42,658 nucleotides of DNA, from contig DASVES010000136.1 in NCBI GenBank assembly GCA_036380435.1, forward strand, positions 1 through 42,658, given 5' to 3'. The DNA is from DASQDT01 sp036380435 (GTDB lineage Bacteria; Acidobacteriota; Blastocatellia; Pyrinomonadales; Pyrinomonadaceae). The position numbers were made by a program, and so were the translations under genes. The notes beneath the pieces were generated by a model that was not told where the DNA came from, made no database searches, and worked only from the letters and a program-made list of their open reading frames with translations. Below are positions 17,616-25,747 of the stretch, piece by piece (position 1 is the stretch's first letter; each line of letters starts with the position of its first letter).

Positions 17616-18671
17616 TCACTTCTTTAACGCCGCGCGCCTGACCTCGATGAAAGGCACTGGCCGCTTCTCGCTCGTGGCGAAGATGGACTCGCCGTCGGCC
17701 CCGTAGCAGACGGCCTCCCCCTGCTGGCGCTCGCCGAAGTCGATGGCGAGCGGCGACTGATTCCACACGCCGTCGAACCCCGCCGTAGCAGCCCCGCCGC
17801 CCGGCAGAACGAACTCATAGCCGCTCGTGTAGTCGCACAGCACGACTCGCCGCCCGTCCGGCGAGATGTCGCCACCCGTGACGAGGCCGCCGAACAGCAC
17901 GGGCAGGCGCACTTCGCCGACGCGCTTGAGAGTGTTGACGGAAGGCGCGACCGACGGCGGCGCGGCGAGTTTGTAAACGCCGGCCCCGCCGACGATCTCT
18001 TTGGTGACGACGTAGAGGTCGCCGCTCGACGGATGCACGAGCAGCGCCTCCGCGTCGTGCGCGCCGTCGGGGTAGCGCAGCCGGAGGATTGCGGCCGGCT
18101 CGGTCTCGCGCGGGGCGCGCGCGCTCGTCTGCGCGTCGGCCGGAGTGATTTCTGGTTCCGCCACGCGGTAGACGACGATCTCCTCGCGTCGCCGCTTGTT
18201 ATCGCCGATGTCGCCGACGTAGAGGTACGTCACGCCGGGTTGCGGCCCCGGCCCGGCGTCCATGTCTTCCCAGTCGATGGACGCCGCGCCGGCGACGCGC
18301 CACACGCCGCGCCGGCGACCGTCGCGGTCGAAGGCGTGGAGGAGCGGCGCCGCGCCCGAGTCGTTGTGAGTCCAGAAGAGACCGGGGTTGCGGCGCGAGG
18401 CGGCGAGGCCGCTGCTCTCACGCACCGCCTCGTCTTCGAGCGTCGCGAGACGCGCCGGCGCTCCGTAAGGGGCGCGGGCCTCTTGCTCTGGCGTGGCGGC
18501 GGGTCGCGACTTGTTCTGCCGCTTGACCTGTTCGACGGACGGGGGCTTTCCCCGCGCGCCGGTGGCGGCGTCGCCACAGGCCGCGAGCGCCGCGACCGCG
18601 GCGAGGAGGAGCGCAACGCCCGGAAGGAACGGGGCGGCGAGTTGTTGGCGCGTGTGCGGCGCGTCGATCAT
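17616..18671 (-). CDS. Lipoprotein, predicted beta-propeller-like
   Basis: The product has about 351 residues from ATG 18669-18671. I chose this start because the preceding in-frame sequence overlaps the upstream gene and is only a shadow. The N-terminus is a lipoprotein signal (PGVALLLAAVAALAAC), with the Cys as likely lipidation site. The mature part has repeated beta-rich segments such as LFWTHNDSGAAPLLHAFD, VTYLYVGDIGDN, LYVVTKEI and ISPDGRRVVLCDY, resembling a WD40/NHL-like propeller. The function is unknown. It follows the nuclease gene at 18695 by 23 nt on the same strand, so it is probably the second gene of a pair. Confidence 0.8.
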   Translation of the reverse strand: MIDAPHTRQQLAAPFLPGVALLLAAVAALAACGDAATGARGKPPSVEQVKRQNKSRPAATPEQEARAPYGAPARLATLEDEAVRESSGLAASRRNPGLFWTHNDSGAAPLLHAFDRDGRRRGVWRVAGAASIDWEDMDAGPGPQPGVTYLYVGDIGDNKRRREEIVVYRVAEPEITPADAQTSARAPRETEPAAILRLRYPDGAHDAEALLVHPSSGDLYVVTKEIVGGAGVYKLAAPPSVAPSVNTLKRVGEVRLPVLFGGLVTGGDISPDGRRVVLCDYTSGYEFVLPGGGAATAGFDGVWNQSPLAIDFGERQQGEAVCYGADGESIFATSEKRPVPFIEVRRAALKK

Positions 18672-18694
18672 AACGTTCGCGGTAGGCGGCCCTT

Positions 18695-19714
18695 TCAGTC
18701 GAACAAAGTCTGCTCGACGACGGTCGAAGCCTTTTTGACTTTCGTGTTCTTGCCCGCGCCGGGGTGCTCGGCGAGGTGCTCGGCGTTGAAGCCCAACTCG
18801 CGCAGGATGGCGGCGAACTTCTTCGCGCCGTGCATGGTGATGACGCGCGCGGCGCCGGTCTCGCGCACCAAGCGGACGAGTTCGTCGAAGTCGGCGTGGT
18901 CGGAGAGCGGCAGCACGAGATCGACGCCCCTGTACATGTAAGGCGCGCTCTTCGACAAGGCCCAGCCCGTGAGCATGATGACGTAGCGGCGTTCGAGGTT
19001 CGTAATCATCGGCTGCTTGCGGCAGCCCGGCGGGGTGATGAGCACGCGGCCCCGCAGACGCTCGCGGTCGTAACGCTCGTAAGGCCCGGAGAACTCCACG
19101 CCCAGCTCGCGGTAGATCTCCGACACGTTCCACACCGAGCCGTGCAACGTCACGCGATAGCCGCGCCGGAGCAAAAGCTCCAGCGCCTCCTGCCCCTTCC
19201 CCAGCGCGTAGGCCAAGACGACGGGCACGCGGTCGTCAGAGAGCGCGCGGTCAACGGCCGCGTAGAGTCGGTCGAAGGTGGCCACGTCGGGCGGGAAGCG
19301 ATAGAGCGGGTCGCCGAAGGTGGATTCCATGACGAGCGTGTCGCAGGGAACGATCTGCGCCGTCTCGGCCGCGACGTTGGGCCGCAGCTTGAAGTCGCCC
19401 GTGTAGAGCAGTCGCTCGCCGTCCGCTTCGACTAAGATCATCGCCGAGCCGAGACAGTGGCCGGCGGGCACCATCGTCAGCGCGTAGCGACCGAAGTCGC
19501 GCCGCTCGCCGTAGTTGAGTGTCTCGACCTCGGCCTCGCCGCGGCGGTGGCGGAAGATGCGCGCCGTCTCGGGCGTGGCGACGATGCGTTGGTGCTCGGC
19601 GATGTGATCGGAGTGCGCGTGCGAGATGACGCACGACTGTCGCGGCCCGTCGGCGTCGAGCCACAGGTCGAGGTCGGGCAGGTACAGCCCCTCTCTGTAT
19701 TCGACTCTCAGCAA
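18695..19714 (-). CDS. Metallo-beta-lactamase/beta-CASP-type exonuclease
   Basis: The product has 339 residues. The HxHxDH metal motif is H32, H34, D36, H37 in SHAHSDHIAE. MVPAGHCLGSAMI and YTGDFKLRP follow, then ESTFGDPLYRFP. The C-terminal part includes LSDHADFDELVRLV and VITMHGAKKF, the pattern of beta-CASP RNA/DNA nucleases and of the DNA-ligase-associated exonuclease family. The latter usually sits beside a ligase and Lhr-type helicase; neither is present here. Which nucleic acid it cuts is therefore unclear. The initiation site was taken at the first Met. Confidence 0.85.
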   Translation of the reverse strand: MLRVEYREGLYLPDLDLWLDADGPRQSCVISHAHSDHIAEHQRIVATPETARIFRHRRGEAEVETLNYGERRDFGRYALTMVPAGHCLGSAMILVEADGERLLYTGDFKLRPNVAAETAQIVPCDTLVMESTFGDPLYRFPPDVATFDRLYAAVDRALSDDRVPVVLAYALGKGQEALELLLRRGYRVTLHGSVWNVSEIYRELGVEFSGPYERYDRERLRGRVLITPPGCRKQPMITNLERRYVIMLTGWALSKSAPYMYRGVDLVLPLSDHADFDELVRLVRETGAARVITMHGAKKFAAILRELGFNAEHLAEHPGAGKNTKVKKASTVVEQTLFD

Positions 19715-19907
19715 ACCCCTTGTTCCCTTTCCCCGCGTCGGCCCTGCTCGACGGCCTGGTCGTCGCGACCCTTCGCGCGCGTCGCTTCGGTGCTTGCCGC
19801 GAGCACGCGTGTTCGTTTACTTTCGGGAGAAATTCGCTGTAATTATAACACGCGGCCGCGCGCGCGGGCGGGACGCGCCGGGCGTCCACTTCAGGCGTCG
19901 AAAAGGC

Positions 19908-20675
19908 ATGAGTCAAGAGGAAAAAGCCGAAACGGGCGGCGCGCACGCCGGTGGTGAGAAGCCGCCCGTGGATGTCGCCTACGGGGAGACGCTTCCGAAG
20001 GAGGCGCCCGTGCGAAGGCGTCTGGCGGCGCGACGCCTGCTGCGCGCGGAGGTTTACTATGCGGCGGCGCTTGCGGCCTTCGCCGCGCTGACGCTGTTCG
20101 TCTACCGCAACCCGCAGATCGACTGGGACGTGCGGGCCGCCGCCGCGTGGCAGGGCGTGCCGGGCCTCTTCGAGTTCATGCGCCTCGCCTCCGTGCCCGG
20201 CGACCGTTGGATTCCGCACGCCGTGACGACGGTGACCGTCATTGCCTTCCTACTGTTGCGACGCTTCAGCGAGGCGTCGGCGCTCACGCTCTCGGCGGGC
20301 GGCGGCGCGCTCCTCAGCCGCTCGTTCAAGATACTCATCGCGCGGCCCCGCCCCACCCCCGAACTCGTCGAGGTCTTCCGCCCCATCGACACGATGAGCT
20401 TCCCGTCGGGCCACGTCACCTTCTACGTCTGCTACTTCGGCTTCCTCTTCTTCGTCGCCTACGCCATCCTGCCGCGCGGCTCGACGCGACGCCGCCTCGC
20501 GCTCGCGCTCACCGCGCTGCCCGTCCTGCTCGTCGGCCCCTCGCGCGTCTACCTCGGCGAACACTGGCCGAGCGACACCCTCGGCGCCTACCTCATGAGC
20601 GGCGTCTGGGTCGCCCTCTGCCTCGACCTGTATCGTCGGTGGAAGAAACCAAAGAAAGTGATGAGTGATGAGTGA
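19908..20675 (+). CDS. PAP2-family membrane phosphatase
   Basis: The product has 255 residues. The ATG at 19908 lies in AAAAGGCATG, with a weak binding site. The three catalytic motifs are present: KILIARPRP (K-x6-RP), PSGH, and SRVYLGEHWPSD (SR-x5-H-x3-D). Five or more hydrophobic helices surround them, matching lipid phosphatases such as undecaprenyl-diphosphate or phosphatidylglycerol-phosphate phosphatases. The exact substrate is not clear. The last five codons (VMSDE) and the stop codon are read directly from the GTGATGA heptamers of the adjacent island, so the C-terminus has been overwritten or extended by repeat sequence. Confidence 0.9.
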   Translation: MSQEEKAETGGAHAGGEKPPVDVAYGETLPKEAPVRRRLAARRLLRAEVYYAAALAAFAALTLFVYRNPQIDWDVRAAAAWQGVPGLFEFMRLASVPGDRWIPHAVTTVTVIAFLLLRRFSEASALTLSAGGGALLSRSFKILIARPRPTPELVEVFRPIDTMSFPSGHVTFYVCYFGFLFFVAYAILPRGSTRRRLALALTALPVLLVGPSRVYLGEHWPSDTLGAYLMSGVWVALCLDLYRRWKKPKKVMSDE

Positions 20676-20741
20676 TGAGTGATAAGAGAAAGCGTCTGTC
20701 TTTCGCCTTTTCTTATCACTTATGCACTCATCACTCATCAC
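20658..20741. repeat. Heptamer island D (GTGATRA type) overlapping a stop codon
   Basis: The left arm has three GTGATGA units plus GTGATAA. The right arm is an imperfect complement (CTTATCAC, then a 3-nt insertion, then CTCATCACTCATCAC). The core holds GAAAG...CTTTC. It lies between the PAP2 gene (stop inside the left arm) and the peroxiredoxin stop, 5 nt from the right edge. Confidence 0.9.
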
Positions 20742-20746
20742 CAGTC

Positions 20747-21355
20747 TCAAGCCTTCTTCTTCGTCAGGAAGTTGCACGCCTGGTAAGCGCCCGTGGGGTC
20801 GATGGCGGTGCGGCCCTCTTCGATGTGGCGGATACGGCCGTCTTTGTCCACGACGAAGGTGGCGCGGCGCAGGTAGCCCGACTTCTTGTCGAGGATGCCG
20901 TAGTCTTCGACGACTTTGCGGTGCCAGTCGGAGAGGAGCGGGAAGGTGACTTTGATGTCTTCGGCGAAGCGCTTGTTGGCGAAGAAGCTGTCCATGCTGA
21001 TGCCGAGGACTTGGGTCTCGGTCGCGTCGAATTTGGCGATATCAGACTGATACGCCTGTAGCTCCTTCGTTCAACCGCCGGTGAAGGCGAGGACGTAGAA
21101 GGCGAGCACGACCGACTTCTTGTTGCGGAAGTCGGAGAGCTTGACCTCTTTGCCCTCGGTGTCGCGGAGCGTGAAGTCGGGGGCCAAGTCGCCGACCTTG
21201 AGGTGCGTCTGCGGCGGGGCGGGCGTCTGCGCGGGCTGCGCCGTCTGCGCGGGTTGTTGGGCCGGCTTGCCGGCGGGCGTCGGCTGCGGCTGTTGCGCGT
21301 GCGCGCCCGCGGCGAGCGCGAGCAACAGCGCCGGCCAGGTGATTTTTCTAAACAT
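20747..21355 (-). CDS. Exported peroxiredoxin (AhpC/TSA-like), probable selenoprotein with in-frame UGA
   Basis: The 202-residue product reads through TGA at 21071-21073, codon 95, which falls exactly where the peroxidatic residue belongs: LAFTGG-U-TKELQAYQ (the TxxC/U motif). Residues 1-20 are a signal peptide (ALLLALAAGAHAQ), followed by a Pro/Gln-rich linker. The redoxin core begins GDLAPDFTLRDTEGKEVKLSD. The frame on both sides of the TGA is one continuous peroxiredoxin, with no frameshift: QVLGISMDS and VVEDYGILDKKSGYLRRATF follow. If UGA were a true stop, both halves would be useless. A Cys near the end (YQACNFL) may resolve the active site. Peroxiredoxins reduce peroxides; Sec usually makes this faster. 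Confidence 0.85.
21035..21073 (-). promoter_or_regulatory. Candidate bacterial SECIS element
   Basis: Starting 14 nt after the UGA, the minus strand folds into GGCG-TATCA-GTC-TGATA-T-CGCC, a stem with one bulged T on the 3' side and a GUC-containing loop about 23 nt from the UGA. Bacterial SECIS loops lie 16-37 nt downstream and usually have G and U in the apical loop; the E. coli fdhF loop (CAGGUCUG) is similar to CAGUCUG here. selA, selB, selC and selD are not in the window. Confidence 0.65.
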
Positions 21356-21390
21356 CGATTTTCTTATCCTCCTTACGGCCTATCCTTACC

Positions 21391-21942
21391 CTAATCTTGG
21401 CCTCGCTTCAAGCCGGCCGTCCAGTTGAGGACGACCGTGACGGGGCGGGGGTTCTCTTCCTGCGCGGCCGTGTTGACGAGAAAGCGCTTGCCGTCGCGCG
21501 TCACGTCGTAGCCGCCGCCGCCGGGGAAGCCGCCGACGTTACGCATCTCGAAGAGCGGCCGGGGCACCCCGGCCTCGAACGTCGCGGAGTCCCATTTCAC
21601 TTCCACGGCCATCAGGCTCCTGCCGGGGGCGACGTAGTACAACTCTTCGCCGTCGCCCCGCCAGCGCGGCTGCGCCCCGCCCTCGGTCGAGACCATCCAC
21701 TTGCCGCCCGCGTCGGGGAAGCTGCGGACGTAGACCTGCCACTGCCCCGACTCGGACGACGTGTAGGCGACGACCCACGGGAGGCGTGCGCGCCACTTCG
21801 GCTGCGGCGCCGGCCGCGCCGCCGCGACTGCTGTCGTCGCGCTCAACTCGGGACTCCCGCCCGTGCCGGCGCAGACGAAACACGGTGTCAATTCCGCCTT
21901 CAATCGCGGCGAAACTTTTTTTATTGACTTTTTTATTGACAA
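21391..21942 (-). pseudogene. C-terminal remnant of a PD40 (WD40-like) protein
   Basis: The frame has 183 codons. From about residue 56 (LPWVVAYTSSESGQWQVYVRSFP) it matches the end of the TolB-like PD40 propellers that follow Ser/Thr kinase domains in Acidobacteria: PRWRGDGEELYYVAPGRSLMAVEV, then FEAGVPRPLFEMR, YDVTRDGKRFLVN and TVVLNWTAGLKR. The kinase and earlier blades are missing, and the first 50 residues do not resemble the family. I therefore call it a truncated leftover. It lies in a gene-poor stretch with lower GC upstream. Confidence 0.65.
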
Positions 21943-22415
21943 GAGCAGATTCCTTGCATTAGTCTCTGCCCGTTTACATAGTCCAGCCGTTTACCGCGCT
22001 GTCCTTACGTTTTCTAACAGCTGAGATTCCCCGCTCGTTGAGCCTCACAATAGTTGATTCAAGAGAGTAGTCAGGTGGTGTATTTTCCCCACGCTCTGGA
22101 GCTTCCGCTAAACCCTAATCAGCAGTCGATTAGGCCGGCGACGAGCGCACAGCGGGGGGCATCCGTGACATCCGATTCGCGGAGAAGGAAAAGCCTCGCT
22201 ATCACTGGCCGGTGATAGCGAGGCTTTCTAACAACACAGCCTCTGCCGCATTCCTGCGCCAAGGGTGCATCGCTAGGCAACCCGCATCTTAGCGCAAGTC
22301 GTAGCAGTGGCTCAACCCCGAGGAGCCAGGGACTCGACGTGCGCGCCGACTCTCCACACGGAAGCGACCTACCCCGCCGCGTCATGGCTCCTCACAGCAA
22401 TAGGAGGCATGTCAA
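21943..22415. other. Gene-poor interval with one strong hairpin
   Basis: These 473 nt separate the PD40 remnant from the secreted-protein run. The first 150 nt are AT-richer (many T and A runs) and show no gene. A strong hairpin at 22190-22227 is listed separately. An 88-codon frame on the minus strand crosses the hairpin and is not convincing. Confidence 0.6.
22190..22227. terminator. Hairpin with 16-bp stem
   Basis: AAAGCCTCGCTATCAC (22190-22205) pairs perfectly with GTGATAGCGAGGCTTT (22212-22227) across the loop TGGCCG. The T-rich end on either strand suits a bidirectional terminator, although no complete gene ends near it. Confidence 0.65.
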
Positions 22416-23222
22416 ATGAGAAACCGAATTACGGTGGTCATCTCCTTGCTCCTCTGCTGCGCTGCAGGAGGCGGAGCAATATGGGCCAACTCAGGCCCGG
22501 CCGCCCGCGGTCGATCCTGGCAGGACGAGCGCGGCGGAGGTCAAACTTCAAATCCGCTGGTGAGTGTGAAGGAGAAGGCTCGGGCGGCCAAGAGCAACGA
22601 CGAAGCCGCTATCCGCGCCCTGGCGGACGAAATCTTCAGCATGTTCAACTTTGACCAGGCCCCGGCCGGGATGGACGACGCCATCAAGGAGCGCCTGGTG
22701 CGCGCCGAGATCAAATACCGTCAGGGCCGCGCTAAAGGGTCTCAGGAGTTCAGGGTCGCCCACATGGTCAACCTGCTCGCGCACAAGCTCGGCGCGCCCG
22801 ACTACGCGCGCACGAACGTTCTCGAGGTGCGGAGACTCCGCATGAGCCTTCTGCCTTACACGTCCGGTCTGCGAGCGCAGTCGCCCGCCGACGAAACCAG
22901 GAAGGGCGAAAAACGCAGCGCCTCGATGTCTCCGCTCGAAGCGTTCGTTGTCGCGGTCTCGCTCTTGCAGCAGAAGCGGTTCAACGTCGAGTACCAACTG
23001 ACCAACGACGAGTGGGTCGCGCTCCACGGCGGGAAGCGGTCTGCCGGGTCGGGCGCAAAGTTCCTCGAAGAGATGAAGGCGCGCCGGCGCGATTCGCGGC
23101 GCACCGACGAGATCGACGAGGCGATAGGGCGGGGCTTCGCCGCGATGTCCCCGTCGCAGATACTCGGCCTGCCTGAAGAACTGCTGAACACTCTCGGCGT
23201 GGAACGCCAGGAGGGGAGGTGA
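22416..23222 (+). CDS. Exported protein of unknown function (first gene of a secreted-protein run)
   Basis: The product has 268 residues. AGGAGG 8 nt upstream of ATG 22416 supports the start. Residues 1-25 form a signal peptide (ITVVISLLLCCAAGGGAIWA). The mature part is helical and charged (VKEKARAAKSNDEAAIRALAD, LVRAEIKYRQGRAKGS), with no motif I recognise. Its stop codon is 5 nt before the next start, so the two are probably translated together. A scaffold or extracellular role is possible, but the function is unknown. Confidence 0.8.
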   Translation: MRNRITVVISLLLCCAAGGGAIWANSGPAARGRSWQDERGGGQTSNPLVSVKEKARAAKSNDEAAIRALADEIFSMFNFDQAPAGMDDAIKERLVRAEIKYRQGRAKGSQEFRVAHMVNLLAHKLGAPDYARTNVLEVRRLRMSLLPYTSGLRAQSPADETRKGEKRSASMSPLEAFVVAVSLLQQKRFNVEYQLTNDEWVALHGGKRSAGSGAKFLEEMKARRRDSRRTDEIDEAIGRGFAAMSPSQILGLPEELLNTLGVERQEGR

Positions 23223-23227
23223 AGACA

Positions 23228-24013
23228 ATGAAGAGAGCGAAAACTTATCTACTGTGTGCGACCCTCTTGTGCGCGACCGTGTTCGCCGGGTGCGGCGGCG
23301 GCGGCAGCCCGCAACCCGGCTTCAAGGCGCAGGGCGAGAAATACGTTTCGATTGCCGGCGGGGGATTCATGTTCGTCTCCGCCACCAGCATCCGCGGGAA
23401 CTGGCAGTTCGACAACGGCAGCGCCGTCGGCAATACCACGTCCTTCGGGCCGATCTTGAGTTTCGGGCCTTTCCCGGTTGACGGCGGCAGGGTTCCGGCG
23501 AGCTGGAACATCGTCGCGGGCATCCCGCAGGCGGAATGCATCGGTTACCTGGAGCCGACCCAGAGAAACGTCACCTCGGGCAGCACCCAGAAAAGCAGGT
23601 GTGTGACGTTCGGGATTATCATCCCATTCGCCTCAGCACCCGCGTCCGTCGATCTGCAAGCCCCGCCCCCGACCATGGACATGACCGGGAGTGACCTCAA
23701 CACCGCCTACGGGATGCCGTACATCGAGTACGTTGACCAGTTCAGCGGGAACGTCTTAGGCAGCGCGACGGCGACGGCGGTGAGCGCCGACGGGACGTGG
23801 CTGCAAGCCCCGGTGCCGGATCTCTCGTCCGTGTACTCCGGCACCTACAACATCCTCATCAGCAACTACCTGGCCGACGGCAGCCGGGAGTACGTCGGCA
23901 CTTCGACGATTGACTGCTACGGGAGGGACATCGTGTACGACCCGCCGCCCGACCCCGACCCGTGCGGCTGCTGGCCGGATCAGCCGTGCATGCCGTGCGA
24001 AATTCAATACTAG
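23228..24013 (+). CDS. Lipoprotein of unknown function
   Basis: The product has 261 residues. ATG 23228 is chosen because the run GGAGGGGAGG ends 9 nt upstream; a GTG at 23219 overlaps the previous stop codon and is less likely. The signal ends in ATVFAGC, a lipobox with the lipidated Cys followed by a Gly-rich linker. The mature part is beta-rich with aromatic and Gly patches (WNIVAGIPQAECIGYLEP, GTYNILISNYLADGS). The tail carries five Cys in DPCGCWPDQPCMPC, possibly disulfide-linked. The family is unknown. It is probably in one operon with 22416-23222. Confidence 0.8.
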   Translation: MKRAKTYLLCATLLCATVFAGCGGGGSPQPGFKAQGEKYVSIAGGGFMFVSATSIRGNWQFDNGSAVGNTTSFGPILSFGPFPVDGGRVPASWNIVAGIPQAECIGYLEPTQRNVTSGSTQKSRCVTFGIIIPFASAPASVDLQAPPPTMDMTGSDLNTAYGMPYIEYVDQFSGNVLGSATATAVSADGTWLQAPVPDLSSVYSGTYNILISNYLADGSREYVGTSTIDCYGRDIVYDPPPDPDPCGCWPDQPCMPCEIQY

Positions 24014-24017
24014 GTGC

Positions 24018-24059
24018 GATGCCTGAGGGCTTGACGAAGCCGTCAAGCCCTCAGGCATC
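24018..24059 (+). terminator. Perfect 19-bp hairpin after the lipoprotein gene
   Basis: GATGCCTGAGGGCTTGACG (24018-24036) pairs perfectly with CGTCAAGCCCTCAGGCATC (24041-24059) across AAGC, starting 4 nt after the stop codon. It lacks a clear T-run. Confidence 0.6.
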
Positions 24060-24067
24060 CACAGTTC

Positions 24068-24177
24068 AGGCGCCCGTCCGATGTCGGGCGCCTCAGGCAG
24101 AGGGGCACGTCCCCGAGCGTCTCCCGAACCGATACGCTCGGGGGCGCGGCCGCCCGCCGCCGCGTGGGCGCGGCGGG
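24068..24177. repeat. Three further hairpins in series
   Basis: AGGCGCCCG/CGGGCGCCT (24068-24093), CCCCGAGCGT/ACGCTCGGGG (24111-24143) and CCCGCCGC/GCGGCGGG (24153-24177) follow the terminator-like hairpin, giving four consecutive stem-loops before the next gene. They could separate or stabilise parts of a long secreted-protein transcript. Confidence 0.65.
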
Positions 24178-24227
24178 TCGCCAGTCGCGCACCGGATTTC
24201 ATTCCAACTCAAAGGAGTCGCTCACCG

Positions 24228-24875
24228 ATGTCCCGAAAGCAACTTTTCGGCGTCCTCGCGGCCGTGCTGATGTCCTGCTTCGACGGCCGTGGCGCGCACG
24301 CACAGTCGGACACGCCGCGCCTTGAGGTGGGGGCGCAATTCTCCACTCTCGAAATAGACGACGCGCGCGGTCTGGGGGAGAGGAGGGAGGCAGGCTTCGG
24401 AGGCAGGCTCACTTACAACCTCGGCAGGCACTTCGCGCTTGAGGCGGAGATCAATTACTTCCCCAGGGACTACCGGCTGGTGACGACGGACTTTACCGGC
24501 GGGCGCGTCATTCAGGGGCTGTTCGGCCCGAAGGCAGGGATACGCGGGGAGAAGTTCGGCCTCTTCGGCAAGGTGCGACCCGGTTTTCAAAGCTCCGGCC
24601 GGGCCGCCCGCGCCCGGTTCCCCAATGGCAACGGCCCCGACCCGGGCGACCCGTTCGGCTTTGAATTTTTTCGCGCCACGCAACTCACGCTGGACGTGGG
24701 GGGAGTGTTCGAATATTACCCGTCCCGCCGCTACGTCGTGCGGTTCGATCTGGGTGACACGATCACGCGCTACCCGAACGTCGAGTTTGTCCTTCTCCCG
24801 GCAGGCACTCCCGTCAGGGAAACCGTCTACTCCCACAAGGTACAGTTCAGCGCGGGCTTCGGCTTCCGCTTCTGA
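24228..24875 (+). CDS. Outer-membrane beta-barrel-like exported protein
   Basis: The product has 215 residues. ATG 24228 follows AAAGGAG by about 10 nt. The N-terminus is a signal peptide (QLFGVLAAVLMSCFDGRGAHAQ). The mature part alternates hydrophobic and polar residues (FGGRLTYNLGRHFALEAEINYF, FEYYPSRRYVVRFDLGD) and ends SAGFGFRF, a terminal Phe typical of outer-membrane barrels. It belongs with the OmpA/OmpW-type small barrels. The next gene, an SGNH hydrolase, starts 36 nt downstream. Confidence 0.8.
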   Translation: MSRKQLFGVLAAVLMSCFDGRGAHAQSDTPRLEVGAQFSTLEIDDARGLGERREAGFGGRLTYNLGRHFALEAEINYFPRDYRLVTTDFTGGRVIQGLFGPKAGIRGEKFGLFGKVRPGFQSSGRAARARFPNGNGPDPGDPFGFEFFRATQLTLDVGGVFEYYPSRRYVVRFDLGDTITRYPNVEFVLLPAGTPVRETVYSHKVQFSAGFGFRF

Positions 24876-24911
24876 CAAGCCCGAACCCGCCGCGGACGCG
24901 GTAAAAACCCC

Positions 24912-25637
24912 ATGCGCCTCAAAACCAGGAGGCTACTGGCATCCGCACTCGCCGCCGCGCTCACCTGCGCTGCGGGCGCACACGACGGCTGTCTGCGCCC
25001 CGCCCTGGCGCAGAAGAGGGACGGGCGCGGCACGTCTCACGGCGTCGTGTACCTCGCGCTCGGGGATTCGACGGGGGTGGGGGTGGGCGCCGAACGCGGC
25101 GGCTACGTCGAGCGGCTTTTCGCCCGGGTCGAACGCGCGCGCCCCGGCTCTCGGCTGATAAATCTCTGCGCCAGGGCGGCGGCGACGACCGACGTCCTGC
25201 GCGAACAGGTGGGGCGTGTCCCCGCCGCACGACCGACACTGATCACGGTCGGCGTCGGGGCCAACGATCTGATCCGGGGCGTCCCGGCGGAGCGATTCGC
25301 GCACAACTACGAAGAGATCATCGCCCGGCTCAAGGAGGAAAATGACGCCCCCATACTCGTCATGAACATCCCCGACCTCGCGCTGCTGCCCGCCGTGCCG
25401 GCTTACATGCGCGACGACGCGCGCCGGCACATCCTCCTCTTCAACGAGCGAATCGGGGAGGTCGCGAAGCGATACGAGCTGCCCGTGGTTGACCTCTACA
25501 GCCGGAGCCGGGAGTTCTCCTCACACCCGGAGTTATTTTCCCGAGACGGGGTTCACCCGTCAGACGCAGGGTACGAGTTCTGGGCGGAGTCAGTGTGGCC
25601 GGCTATGAAAAAGATGCTTCACGAAATGCCGAAATAA
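24912..25637 (+). CDS. Exported SGNH/GDSL hydrolase
   Basis: The product has 241 residues. A signal peptide covers about residues 1-33. The SGNH blocks are GDSTG (nucleophile S53), NLCARAAATT, GVGANDL (Asn) and DGVHPSDAGY (Asp-x-x-His). This superfamily includes lipases, esterases and carbohydrate esterases that often act in the envelope. The export signal and the neighbouring barrel gene suggest a periplasmic or secreted role; the substrate is unknown. It is the last gene of a plus-strand run; the 110-nt gap to the convergent glycosyltransferase shows no obvious terminator. Confidence 0.88.
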   Translation: MRLKTRRLLASALAAALTCAAGAHDGCLRPALAQKRDGRGTSHGVVYLALGDSTGVGVGAERGGYVERLFARVERARPGSRLINLCARAAATTDVLREQVGRVPAARPTLITVGVGANDLIRGVPAERFAHNYEEIIARLKEENDAPILVMNIPDLALLPAVPAYMRDDARRHILLFNERIGEVAKRYELPVVDLYSRSREFSSHPELFSRDGVHPSDAGYEFWAESVWPAMKKMLHEMPK

Positions 25638-25747
25638 TCATCCACCTCGGTCTGCTCTCGCTCCCGCCCATCCGACTAACGCGCGTCGTCGAGGCTGAAG
25701 CGGCGGCGGCCTCTCGCTGGAGACATTCCGGGGCGCCGGGCGCGCGC

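Noticed and set aside
18672..19133. N-terminal extension of the lipoprotein gene
   Set aside because: It overlaps the nuclease gene in another frame, and the lipoprotein signal begins at ATG 18669.
20747..20995. Separate 82-residue protein starting at the internal Met of the peroxiredoxin
   Set aside because: It lacks the redoxin core and start signals, and is in the same frame as the upstream half, separated only by the active-site UGA.
21071..21073. TGA as a disabling nonsense mutation
   Set aside because: Its exact placement at the catalytic residue plus a SECIS-like hairpin is unlikely by chance, and both flanks look intact. It cannot be fully excluded without sel genes.
22119..22385. 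88-codon minus-strand gene
   Set aside because: It crosses a perfect 16-bp terminator-like hairpin and has no recognisable feature.
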